Assembly: GCA_034437515.1 (NCBI GenBank)
Contig: DAOTTX010000306.1
Span: forward strand, 1-7,062
Source: DAOTTX01 sp034437515
GTDB lineage: Bacteria > Chloroflexota > Anaerolineae > Aggregatilineales > Phototrophicaceae
DNA: 7,062 bases
Direction: 5' to 3'
Below, piece after piece: positions 1-6,760 of the stretch (its first letter is position 1; the number at the start of each line of letters is the position of its first letter). The notes under the pieces are model-generated. The model was not told the origin of the DNA. It searched no databases and was given only the letters and a program-made list of their open reading frames with translations. The translations under genes and the position numbers were made by a program.

Positions 1-19
1 TTTATGATGATAGCGGTTG

Positions 20-72
20 GGTTAGACACCTTCTCGACCTTTTGTGAAAATCAGATCGAGTCTACTCTAACC
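20..72. repeat. Nested imperfect inverted repeat upstream of the first gene
   Basis: Three inverted-repeat tiers share one centre. The outer arms are GGTTAGA (20-26) and TCTAACC (66-72), the middle arms CTCGA (33-37) and TCGAG (56-60), and the inner arms TTTT (40-43) and AAAA (47-50) around a gtg loop. Transcribed as RNA, it could fold into one long hairpin with two internal loops. The bases after the right arm are T-rich (73-87), so it could be the terminator of a plus-strand gene ending just before the window, or a 5' regulatory structure for the gene at 154. The arms are exact in the sequence; any role is inferred. Confidence 0.4.
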
Positions 73-153
73 TAATTTATCTCTTTTGCTTATGTGCAAA
101 GTCGAGCTAAGATGTACAATGCGGATGATCTTCATGTTAACGGATAAAAGATT

Positions 154-1608
154 ATGTCTGCGACACGTTCCACACCACCGGCGATTCTATATCTGCTGGT
201 GTTTTTTAGTGGTTTTGCCAACCTCGCTACGGAGATCATCGGGCCGCGTATGTTCGCCTCGCTATTGGGCACGACGACTGTCGTCTGGGCGGTGATGATC
301 TCGGTGACGCTGGTCGGGTTGTCGGTCGGTTATGCGCTGGGCGGGCGCGTCAAGCTGGATCAGGTGCCGGTGGTGCTGCCGGTGCTGATGATGGGGAACG
401 CGGCCTGGTTGGTGGTCACCAGTTGGGTGGTTTGGGAAATCCCGGCGAGTGCGGTGTCGTCCGGCATTAGACCCGACGCGACGGTCATCATGTTCACGGC
501 GACGGCGGGTTTCTTCGTGCCCTCGACGTTATTCGGGATGACCTCGCCAATCGCCATCACGCTGCTTTCGGCAGGCCGCCCAGCCGAAGCGATCAGTGAG
601 ATCGTCGGCAACATTTACGCCATCAGCACGGTGGGGAGCGTCGCCGGGGCGTTGGGCGCGGCTTTCGTGTTGATCCCGTGGGTAGGGCTTTCCACGTCTT
701 TGCAATTTTTCGCGGTCGGGTTGGTGTTGTTCGTCGCGTACTTCTGGCAGGGACGTGCACGGCTGCGATCACTGGCAGCGATCATTCTGATTCTGCTTAT
801 GCCCCAACCTGATTGGCGCTGGGACGACGCCGACGACCTGACTCTACTCGAACAGCAAGAAGGCTATCACCAGACCATCCGGGTGTATGAGAACGAAGAC
901 GAAGGCTACGTGCAGATGCACCTCGGCCCGACCTTTCATTCTCGCGTAGACCTGGAAACGAAGGAACCGCTGTTTAGCTATGCACAGGCGATGGTAGAGG
1001 TCAGTGACGCGGCCTTCGCCGACCTGACCGACCGGCGGGTACTGGTGGTCGGTGGGGCGGGGCATGGCATCGCCCACGCGATGGAGAATCGCGGCGCGGA
1101 CGTGGTCGAAGTCGAGATCGATCCGTTCGTGGTCGAGCTTTCCGACCGGTACTTCGGCGAGATTGAGGGTGAGGTGCTGGTGCAGGACGGGCGCATCTAC
1201 ATGGAACTGGCAGCGGACGAACAGTTCGACGTGATCTTGATCGACGCCTTTGACGGTGCCGCCAACGTGCCGCCACATCTGGTCACACGGGAGTTCTTCG
1301 AGGCAGTGCGGCGGGTGCTACAACCCGATGGACTGATGGTGTACAACTTCATCGGCACACCGGAGGGCGAACGCTCGGATTCGTTCGATGCGATTTCGAC
1401 CACGTTGAACACCGTGTTCGACCACACCGGCAGCACTGCATACGCCGGCGACGACTCACAGAATATCGTCCTGTTGGCATCGAAAGTGCCGCTGACGCTC
1501 GACGACCTCGCCACACTGCCGGACGGCGGCACGCTACTTACCGATAACCGCAACCCAATGGAGATTTACATCCAACGAGCGCGAGACTTCACGTATTTCC
1601 AACGCTAG
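154..1608 (+). CDS. Fused membrane / spermidine synthase-like protein
   Basis: Residues 1-220 are strongly hydrophobic and hold about six to seven membrane segments (roughly 11-38, 42-64, 71-95, 110-138, 150-178, 182-198, 204-217). Residues 230-484 form a spermidine synthase-like, SAM-methyltransferase-fold domain. It contains EGYHQTIRVYE (236-246), which matches the start of such domains, a glycine-rich loop VLVVGGAGHG (296-305), VEVEIDP (318-324), DGRIYM (345-350), and DVILIDAFDG (359-368) followed by PPHLVTREFF. This layout is the known bacterial 'fused MFS/spermidine synthase' family, whose substrates are mostly unproven. The loop has GGAGHG where true spermidine synthases have GGGDG, and the DxxDP active-site signature is replaced by DAFDG, so classical putrescine aminopropyltransferase activity is doubtful. 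The start at 154 is the first in-frame ATG and is followed at once by the first membrane segment. The ribosome site is weak (GGA at 142-144). It stands alone and converges on the Sua5 gene. Confidence 0.85.
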   Translation: MSATRSTPPAILYLLVFFSGFANLATEIIGPRMFASLLGTTTVVWAVMISVTLVGLSVGYALGGRVKLDQVPVVLPVLMMGNAAWLVVTSWVVWEIPASAVSSGIRPDATVIMFTATAGFFVPSTLFGMTSPIAITLLSAGRPAEAISEIVGNIYAISTVGSVAGALGAAFVLIPWVGLSTSLQFFAVGLVLFVAYFWQGRARLRSLAAIILILLMPQPDWRWDDADDLTLLEQQEGYHQTIRVYENEDEGYVQMHLGPTFHSRVDLETKEPLFSYAQAMVEVSDAAFADLTDRRVLVVGGAGHGIAHAMENRGADVVEVEIDPFVVELSDRYFGEIEGEVLVQDGRIYMELAADEQFDVILIDAFDGAANVPPHLVTREFFEAVRRVLQPDGLMVYNFIGTPEGERSDSFDAISTTLNTVFDHTGSTAYAGDDSQNIVLLASKVPLTLDDLATLPDGGTLLTDNRNPMEIYIQRARDFTYFQR

Positions 1609-1737
1609 CGAAAGTTCTCCGAGGGGGTGATGTGTACGCTCGACTTTGCACGTAAGCAGGGCATAGACCTGATCAGATCACACTGCCATGAAAGGTCAGG
1701 TTCATGTTCAACCCATAAGACACGATCATCGCGGCAC

Positions 1738-2799
1738 TCACCCCACCGTGATAACCTCCCCTTCGGCGGCGCGCAGCAGACGATCCCACAGCGCCGCGCC
1801 CAACCCCTCGCGCCCGAAATCTCGTGCGAGGATGACATCAACACCCTGCGTATCAAGTTCACGGATGGCGGCGAATAACCGCTGGCTGATGGTATCGAGG
1901 TCGTAGGCGGTGCCTACCGTGACCCGTCGCGCCTCTGTGCTGGTGAAGGTGCTGTCGTCCTCATCGGTCACCAGCACGCCGACCGTGCGCTCCTCATCTT
2001 GATGTGCCTGCACGGCCTCAAGCATGGCATCCAGCACGGGTTGTTGCTTCCCCTGATATAACACCAACCGCGCACGCGGCGAGTAGTGCTTGACCATCTG
2101 CCCCGGTGAGACGGACGCCGCGTCTTTGTTGTGCCCCGGTTTTAGCGTCACTGTCGGTTCGACCGCTTGCAACGCTTCGAGCGTCACACCACCAGGACGC
2201 AGGATAACCGGCGCGTCCCCGCTGAGGTCAAGCACGGTAGATTCCAGGCCGATGGTGGTCGGCCCGCCATCCAGCAGCACATCGACATGCCCGTCGAGGT
2301 CTTCGAGGACGTGGGCGGCAGTGGTCGCGCTTGGACGGGTGAAGGTGTTGGCGCTGGGCGCGGCGATGGGTGTGTCCGTTGCCCGCAGCAGCGCCAGCGC
2401 GACCGGGTGCGCTGGCATCCGCACGGCGACGGTCGGCAAGCCAGCGGCGATGTTAGCAGGCACGTTCGGCGCACGCTTGAGTACCAACGTCAGCGCGCCA
2501 GGCCAGAAGGCCGCCGCCAGCTTCTGCACGAGCCTGGGCACCTCGGCGGTCAGTGCATCGAGTTGGGCGGCGTTGTAAATATGCACGATGACCGGGTCAG
2601 CGGCGGGGCGCTGTTTGGCAGCGTAAATCTGGTCAATCGCCGTCTCATTGAGGGCATTCGCACCCAGCCCGTAGACCGTCTCGGTCGGGAAGGCGACCAG
2701 CCCCCCGGCACGCAGCACACGCGCCGCCCGTTCGATCACGTCAGGGTCGGGGTCTGCCGGGTCGATGAGATAAGCGCGAGTTTGTGTGTCATAGGTCAT
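1738..2799 (-). CDS. sua5: L-threonylcarbamoyladenylate synthase (Sua5/YrdC/TsaC family, long form)
   Basis: This cytoplasmic enzyme makes threonylcarbamoyl-AMP from threonine, bicarbonate and ATP, the first step of N6-threonylcarbamoyladenosine (t6A37) formation on ANN-decoding tRNAs; TsaD and partners then transfer the group. The 353-residue protein has the full YrdC core: FPTETVYGLG (37-46), KQRP (62-65), DPVIVH (68-73), FWPGALTLVL (98-107), the APSAN signature (147-151), ESTV (186-189) and RPGGVT (201-206). A linker SPGQMVKHYSP (231-241) then leads to a C-terminal Sua5 domain (about 245-353). This makes it the long Sua5 type, not the short YrdC/TsaC type. The start at 2799 is chosen because GGAGGT lies six bases upstream and the YrdC domain begins soon after. 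The same frame stays open to an ATG at 2886, but those 29 extra codons run through AT-rich promoter DNA. DPVIVH carries Asp where Asn is more usual, a mild variant. It is transcribed divergently from the paralogue pair. Confidence 0.95.
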   Translation of the reverse strand: MTYDTQTRAYLIDPADPDPDVIERAARVLRAGGLVAFPTETVYGLGANALNETAIDQIYAAKQRPAADPVIVHIYNAAQLDALTAEVPRLVQKLAAAFWPGALTLVLKRAPNVPANIAAGLPTVAVRMPAHPVALALLRATDTPIAAPSANTFTRPSATTAAHVLEDLDGHVDVLLDGGPTTIGLESTVLDLSGDAPVILRPGGVTLEALQAVEPTVTLKPGHNKDAASVSPGQMVKHYSPRARLVLYQGKQQPVLDAMLEAVQAHQDEERTVGVLVTDEDDSTFTSTEARRVTVGTAYDLDTISQRLFAAIRELDTQGVDVILARDFGREGLGAALWDRLLRAAEGEVITVG

Positions 2800-2805
2800 G
2801 AATTT

Positions 2806-2811
2806 ACCTCC
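2806..2811 (-). promoter_or_regulatory. Shine-Dalgarno site of the Sua5 gene
   Basis: Read on the minus strand this is GGAGGT, followed by six bases (AAATTC) and the ATG at 2799-2797. It is the strongest ribosome site in the window. It fixes the start at 2799 and argues against the longer reading from 2886. Confidence 0.85.
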
Positions 2812-2851
2812 GTGAGCGGTCACAAGGGTAGTGAACTTAAATACAATCGAA

Positions 2852-2880
2852 ACTATAACGATGTTCTTACTGTTTATAGT
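2852..2880. promoter_or_regulatory. Inverted repeat of mirrored -10-like hexamers in the divergent promoter region
   Basis: ACTATAA (2852-2858) and TTATAGT (2874-2880) are perfect 7-base inverted arms with 15 bases between them. Each arm contains TATAGT reading outward, a fair match to a TATAAT -10 box: 2875-2880 toward the plus-strand genes and 2857-2852 toward Sua5. Each hexamer sits 17 bases from the other, so each occupies the -35 position of the opposite promoter. Those -35 sequences (ACTATA) match TTGACA poorly. The inverted repeat is directly visible; a promoter role is inferred. Confidence 0.4.
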
Positions 2881-2884
2881 ACAC

Positions 2885-2906
2885 ATCGGTCAGTGACTCG
2901 ACCGAT
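2885..2906. promoter_or_regulatory. Operator-like 22-bp palindrome upstream of the paralogue pair
   Basis: ATCGGTC (2885-2891) and GACCGAT (2900-2906) are perfect 7-base arms around the 8-base spacer agtgactc. Size and spacing are typical of a site for a dimeric repressor such as a TetR- or GntR-type protein, but no regulator gene lies in the window. If TATAGT at 2875-2880 is the -10 box, the palindrome covers the transcription start, which would suit repression. As RNA it would form a 5'-leader hairpin. A second possible promoter (GTGACT 2893-2898, 18-base gap, TTTAAT 2917-2922) would also be overlapped by it. Confidence 0.5.
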
Positions 2907-2922
2907 CGTTATGTTGTTTAAT

Positions 2923-2969
2923 AGAAGGTAAAGAATTATGTGAAATTTTCTGGACTCATTTATGCCTGA
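2923..2969 (+). promoter_or_regulatory. Shine-Dalgarno with start-stop codon pair and possible 9-codon leader before the paralogue pair
   Basis: AGAAGG (2923-2928) lies nine bases before an ATG (2938-2940), but that ATG is followed directly by TGA (2941-2943). The pair is in frame with the real start at 2962. In another frame, GTG at 2940 opens a nine-codon peptide (VKFSGLIYA) that stops at 2967-2969, just past the gene's ATG. The ATG at 2962 has no good ribosome site of its own. Ribosomes loaded at 2938 or 2940 would therefore end near 2962, which could allow termination-reinitiation. The sequence elements are certain; the mechanism is inferred. Confidence 0.4.
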
Positions 2970-4323
2970 TAAACACGAAGTAAACTACCCCGATGTTGTC
3001 GGATTCATCACCAAAGGGGCACGTCATGCCGCCGGGCCGGTACAGGTGGCGCTGGCTTTGCGACCGCACGTCGTACAGGCCGGGCGACCCTTTGAGGTGA
3101 TTATGCTCATTCAAAATATGATCGACGCCCCGGTCGATGTGGCGGTTAAGCTGCTGTTGCCGGAAAAAGACAACGACGGACAGAAAGGGCGCTTCCTGAC
3201 CGCTGCTGAGCGATTGGTCGTCGGTCTGGACGCCGCCGAAGTCGGTTATGCCATGCTGCCTATGTCCACCCTGCCGGATGCCGCCCCCGGCGATGATTAC
3301 AGCATTGCGATGGAGTTGCAGGTCAAGCCGGTCGAAAAAGGTGAGAAGGTACGGTTAGGTGATGGCGGTTCTAAGCTCAACCCACGAGCACTGCCAGCGG
3401 AACAGCAGGAAAAGATCAAAAACTTGATGAAGCTGGAATATTCGACCAAAAAGCGTGGGCTGTTCCGGGGTAACACGCTGGAAACGAGCCTCAAGCTCCA
3501 ACCCGGCAAGGTCGGTACACCGCTGAACTTCAAACCCGGCTGGGAAAGCATCTGGCGGCTGGAAGAACAGGGCGATACGGTGCTACTGCTGGAAAAATAC
3601 CGCGAGTTGTTCCAGCAAAGTGTGCTGCCTGCGCTCGACCGTAAGAAACTCTACCCACCGCTGCTGGCGAAGACCGAAAAGCTGTTCGAGGCGGGCGGCT
3701 ATCCACTGAAGACGCTTGAAGCGTCCTGTGTGGCGCGGTTGCTGACTCTCATCCTGGAGTACGCCGACGCCCACACCGCACAAAGTGTGATGGTCGCGGG
3801 AATCTACAACATCGAACCGTTGATTAAGGGCACGGCCTATCTCGCCGAGGACGGGGCCGCTATGCGTATCCCCCACTGGCTCGATGGGATGCTCCGCGCC
3901 ACCGCCAAAGACGAACGCGCTGCCCGGATGCCGGTTAAAGCCATCCCCGCGCTGGTCTACAAAGATCTGATGCACGACGCGATGATGCATGGGTTGAAAC
4001 TGGTCGAAAAACAAACCAATGAAGACCTCGGCTCTCATGAGGAAATGGAAGCCTACGCCCAGAGCATGATGGACAATATCTTCGAGAAGCGGTCAGTCGA
4101 TTTTAGCACGGCTTACATGCCGCTGGTGATGGCTGGTGTGCTGGTCTATGACGAGGTGCTGATGCCCAGAGAAAGACTCGAAGACGGTCTCGATGAGATC
4201 AAGTTCATGTTGGACGCCCGCAGCGAGGAACGTAACGGTAACAACGATGTGATCTTCGACCTCGCGCAACGTGTGATTGATCAGTTACTCCGTAAATATG
4301 GTTCACTGGATAACAGACTCTAA
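2962..4323 (+). CDS. Uncharacterised protein, paralogue A of a tandem pair
   Basis: I do not recognise a named family. The 453-residue product has no signal peptide or membrane segment and is probably cytoplasmic. Residues 25-125 look beta-rich, like an Ig/CARDB-type fold (VQVALALRPHVVQAGRPFEV, then QNM at 51-53). A charged linker follows (125-190), and about 190-450 is largely helical. It is homologous along its whole length to the next gene's product. Shared landmarks, with the partner's positions second, are YPDV (9/11), QNM (51/53), KPxxExxW (191/190), GxPL (246/244), EDLG (354/329), YxPLVxxG (385/360) and VIFD (430/406). The start at 2962 is supported by this alignment, since both proteins begin a few residues before the (N/H)YPDV motif, and by an in-frame TGA at 2941. 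The ribosome site for this ATG is poor. The stop overlaps the next start by one base. The call as a gene is secure, but its function is unknown. Confidence 0.9.
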   Translation: MPDKHEVNYPDVVGFITKGARHAAGPVQVALALRPHVVQAGRPFEVIMLIQNMIDAPVDVAVKLLLPEKDNDGQKGRFLTAAERLVVGLDAAEVGYAMLPMSTLPDAAPGDDYSIAMELQVKPVEKGEKVRLGDGGSKLNPRALPAEQQEKIKNLMKLEYSTKKRGLFRGNTLETSLKLQPGKVGTPLNFKPGWESIWRLEEQGDTVLLLEKYRELFQQSVLPALDRKKLYPPLLAKTEKLFEAGGYPLKTLEASCVARLLTLILEYADAHTAQSVMVAGIYNIEPLIKGTAYLAEDGAAMRIPHWLDGMLRATAKDERAARMPVKAIPALVYKDLMHDAMMHGLKLVEKQTNEDLGSHEEMEAYAQSMMDNIFEKRSVDFSTAYMPLVMAGVLVYDEVLMPRERLEDGLDEIKFMLDARSEERNGNNDVIFDLAQRVIDQLLRKYGSLDNRL

Positions 4324-5744
4324 TGAATAAAAGAACGCCCCTCAACTTACACTACCCCGATGTCCTGGGGCAGATCACCGGCGGCCCGCGCATCAATATG
4401 GAGGTGGTCGAGGTCGCACTGGGAGTTTACCCGAAACGTGCTTATCTCAACCAACCGGTCGAGCTGGTGATCGTGCTGCAAAACATGGTGAATAAGAAGT
4501 TACAGCTTAAAATTGCGGTCCGCACACCCAACAACGACCCACAAGACAACATCGTGATTATCGAGGTGGGTAAGCCACAGGTCTCTTTCTCGCTGGAAGC
4601 GGGTGAGGTCGGTGTGCTGCGTATGCCCATCGTCGGGCGTCCGCCGACGCGCCCGAATAAAGGGTTACCGGTGCGCGTGGCGATCCGCTACCGCGTGCCT
4701 GAAGACGCCGAGGAAGTCCGCCCGACCGGTGGCGGTGCGCCGCCTTCGGTGTTGAGCGCATCGCCCTTTAAATTGCAGGTGCTACGTGACATCGAATTTA
4801 TCGCGCACAAGTGGAACGAGTCGACTGACATCCTGACGGTGGACTTCGGCCTCGCCGGGAAGACGCTCCCGGTGGAAAACGACGACCTCAAACCGCGTTA
4901 CGAAACACTATGGGCGCAGGAAGGCTTGCGTAAGGAGATCCAACTGGCGCGGGCTAAATACCCTGAAGCACGGTTGATAGCACGCCCAGCACCCACTGGC
5001 GACCTGTACGGCGCGTTCGTCGCCGCCGTAGAAGACCGCTTCGCCCGGCGCGGCCTGCCGCTGCATCCCGGTGAGTCGATGGCAATCGCCAAGATGATGA
5101 CTTATACCGTCGAGGATGCGCCGCTGCGCGAGCCGGATATTGCACTGGAGCAAACGCGCTGGTTCCGGGCGTTGTGTCAGGTGCTCGCGGCTAACCCCGA
5201 CCTCACCGACGCGGAGCGCAACGATGTGATTACCCGTGAGGTGTTCGACAGTGTGCTCTATGACGCGGTACTGGTGGCGTTCATTGTGTTGGAAAGCAAG
5301 GTGGATGAAGACCTCGGCGACGAGGCCGAACGACTCAACTATGCCAATCGCTTTATGCGTTGGTTCGCCGGGTATGGTGACGAAGACCTGACGTTCGTTT
5401 ATCTGCCGCTGGTGCTGGGTGGGTTGAGCATCGCCCGGCTGGTGCGGTCTAGCGATTATGAGAACGCCTGGGACTTACACGATCAGTTGACCGAGGCGCT
5501 CGCCGGGCGCATCGACCTTTCCACGACGACGGGCATCGTGATCTTCGATATGCTGGAAAGCCTGCTTGACAGCTACCAACGGATGCTGCGGGCGCTGCGC
5601 ATCGATCATCCAGACGAGGCCGAAGTAGTCAGAGAAGCATCCGAAGAAGGCGACAAACCAGGCCCGACCATCACCTATGCCAAGCCCAAAGACGAAGACG
5701 ACAGTCCGCCGCGTACCAGTTGGTTCGTCGGGCGTGAATTCTAA
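4323..5744 (+). CDS. Uncharacterised protein, paralogue B of a tandem pair
   Basis: No named family is recognised. The 473-residue product is the full-length divergent paralogue of the preceding one, with the same order of parts: HYPDV near the N-terminus, an Ig/CARDB-like beta region (about 28-125, with VLQNMVN at 51-57), a linker, and a helical region (about 190-427) containing KPRYETLW (190-197), EDLG (329-332), YLPLVLGG (360-367) and VIFDMLESLLDS (406-417). It differs from paralogue A by an acidic, probably disordered tail (about 429-473) rich in D, E, K and P and ending in SWFVGREF. Its ATG shares a base with the stop of paralogue A (TAATG at 4321-4325), and no strong ribosome site precedes it, so translation is probably coupled. 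No signal peptide or membrane segment is seen. The tight linkage suggests the two proteins form a complex, but this is inferred. Confidence 0.9.
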   Translation: MNKRTPLNLHYPDVLGQITGGPRINMEVVEVALGVYPKRAYLNQPVELVIVLQNMVNKKLQLKIAVRTPNNDPQDNIVIIEVGKPQVSFSLEAGEVGVLRMPIVGRPPTRPNKGLPVRVAIRYRVPEDAEEVRPTGGGAPPSVLSASPFKLQVLRDIEFIAHKWNESTDILTVDFGLAGKTLPVENDDLKPRYETLWAQEGLRKEIQLARAKYPEARLIARPAPTGDLYGAFVAAVEDRFARRGLPLHPGESMAIAKMMTYTVEDAPLREPDIALEQTRWFRALCQVLAANPDLTDAERNDVITREVFDSVLYDAVLVAFIVLESKVDEDLGDEAERLNYANRFMRWFAGYGDEDLTFVYLPLVLGGLSIARLVRSSDYENAWDLHDQLTEALAGRIDLSTTTGIVIFDMLESLLDSYQRMLRALRIDHPDEAEVVREASEEGDKPGPTITYAKPKDEDDSPPRTSWFVGREF

Positions 5745-5767
5745 TGCTGAACGAGCACGGAAGCATT
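5743..5767. terminator. Weak inverted repeat between two convergent genes
   Basis: AATGCT (5743-5748) and AGCATT (5762-5767) are 6-base inverted arms around 13 bases. They fill the 22-base gap between the stops of paralogue B and the phospholipase-like gene. It could act as a small two-way terminator, but there is no G/C-rich stem and no T-run on either side, so support is weak. Confidence 0.2.
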
Positions 5768-6525
5768 CAAGCGGTGACGGGCTGCGTCGCCCGGAGATAC
5801 GTCAACATCTGTTGACGGGCGTGCCGGTAGCAGGCCGTTTCCACCTGGGCTAAGAACGCTTTTGGGATGTGCTGCCACAGGCGTGCGTGCATCATCTCAT
5901 CGGAGTTGAGGATCTCACGCATGGCCTCCGGTGTGGAGTTAATGCGCTCGCTGAAAATTTGCAACGTCTGGCTTTCACCACCCGGTTTGATCTGCTCGTA
6001 GATCAAGTCTCGCCATTGGCGCAGGTCGTCGTCCGGCAGGAAGTCAAGCCAATCCGCCGGTTGTGCGTCACAGAGAGCTTCGGCGGTGGCAGTGTTGACC
6101 CGCGCCCGGTCACGCTCGTCCATGTAGGTGAGGATGATGTGCAGCAAGAAGAAGCGTTCCATCCGGTTGCCCCATTCCCGCCGGGCGAAATGCGGGCGCA
6201 CGATGCGCAACGACCACACCTCATCTATAGAGAGATGCGCGACATATGCGGCGACAAAGACCCGGTGGGCGAGGTCTTGCGGTTGCATCAGGCGCGGATT
6301 TTGCCGCACCATCACCCGCCAGGGCGATGTGTGGATCGGATCACTGTAATCATAGAAATGGGTGACCTCGCGTTTGGCACCACTGCCGACACGAGCATCG
6401 GCGGCGACCCCGCCCAGGAAGAAGGCCGGACGGTCGGCGTTGAGCCGGTCACGAAAATGTTGTGGGATCTGCGTGTCGTTTAGCAGACGTTGTGAGGTTT
6501 CCAGATGTGTAAATGGTGTTGGCAT
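5767..6525 (-). CDS. Zinc-dependent phospholipase C-like protein
   Basis: The 252-residue protein resembles the Zn_dep_PLPC family, in which scattered His and Asp residues hold zinc in a helical domain. The pattern runs PTPFTHLETSQRLL (H7), FFLGGVAADAR (35-45, D43), THFYDY (H56), then AYVAHLSIDEVW (93-104, H97 and D101), matching the family's N-terminal His, the GxxxPD-like turn and the HxxxD helix. The usual Pro before Asp in the turn is Ala here. Family members cleave phospholipids or are simply annotated by fold; no substrate can be read from this sequence. There is no evident signal peptide, so a cytoplasmic place is likely, unlike secreted phospholipases C. It converges on paralogue B with 22 bases between stops. 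Its start at 6525 fits the family's N-terminal histidine, although the ribosome site (AGG three bases upstream) is poor. I am confident that it is a gene and moderately sure of the family. Confidence 0.7.
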   Translation of the reverse strand: MPTPFTHLETSQRLLNDTQIPQHFRDRLNADRPAFFLGGVAADARVGSGAKREVTHFYDYSDPIHTSPWRVMVRQNPRLMQPQDLAHRVFVAAYVAHLSIDEVWSLRIVRPHFARREWGNRMERFFLLHIILTYMDERDRARVNTATAEALCDAQPADWLDFLPDDDLRQWRDLIYEQIKPGGESQTLQIFSERINSTPEAMREILNSDEMMHARLWQHIPKAFLAQVETACYRHARQQMLTYLRATQPVTA

Positions 6526-6626
6526 GTGCCTATTTTAACGCCGTCATCCATAACAGGCGAGTGCCAAATTTGTGCGAAGCCCCCCGCAGATGACCGGCGA
6601 GATGTAGCAGCACGGTATAAAGCTCA

Positions 6627-6646
6627 ATCTATCTATGTATCTATCC
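6627..6646. repeat. Imperfect ATCT tetranucleotide repeat
   Basis: Five tandem four-base units occur here: ATCT, ATCT, ATGT, ATCT, ATCC. The tract lies about 100 bases upstream of the phospholipase-like gene's start. It is short and imperfect, so it may be chance; slippage-based variation is possible but unproven. Confidence 0.45.
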
Positions 6647-6674
6647 GCTTTGCCATAAGTTGACGCATGGCGTA

Positions 6675-6690
6675 ACGACAAAAATGTCGT
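6675..6690. promoter_or_regulatory. Palindrome ACGACA-AAAA-TGTCGT
   Basis: ACGACA (6675-6680) and TGTCGT (6685-6690) are perfect 6-base inverted arms around AAAA. The core reads GACA-N4-TGTC, a form expected for a dimeric regulator's site. It lies 150 bases upstream of the start of the phospholipase-like gene. A hairpin reading is also possible. The regulatory role is inferred. Confidence 0.35.
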
Positions 6691-6760
6691 CCTGTAGCTG
6701 TAAACTTAGGCTTTTTGGACCCCACGCGGCCCGACCTGCGGTCGTCTCATCCTTCCTGTT

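Noticed and set aside
86..295. A 69-codon plus-strand frame at the start of the first gene
   Set aside because: It overlaps the first membrane segments in another frame and is Arg/Cys-rich, with no ribosome site.
844..1553. Several minus-strand frames opposite the first gene
   Set aside because: They are antisense to a well-supported synthase-like domain and show no family motifs.
1609..1737. Possible terminator or small genes in the convergent gap, including ACCTGA (1667-1672) with TCAGGT (1696-1701)
   Set aside because: The arms are short, the loop is 23 bases and no T-run follows; the frames crossing the gap are short and featureless.
2800..2886. Longer Sua5 start adding 29 residues
   Set aside because: The extra codons run through AT-rich promoter DNA, while GGAGGT sits ideally before the ATG at 2799.
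2090..2931. Plus-strand frames of 162 and 254 codons opposite the Sua5 gene
   Set aside because: They lie antisense to a gene with complete family motifs, have Arg/Gly/Ser-rich chance composition and no ribosome site.
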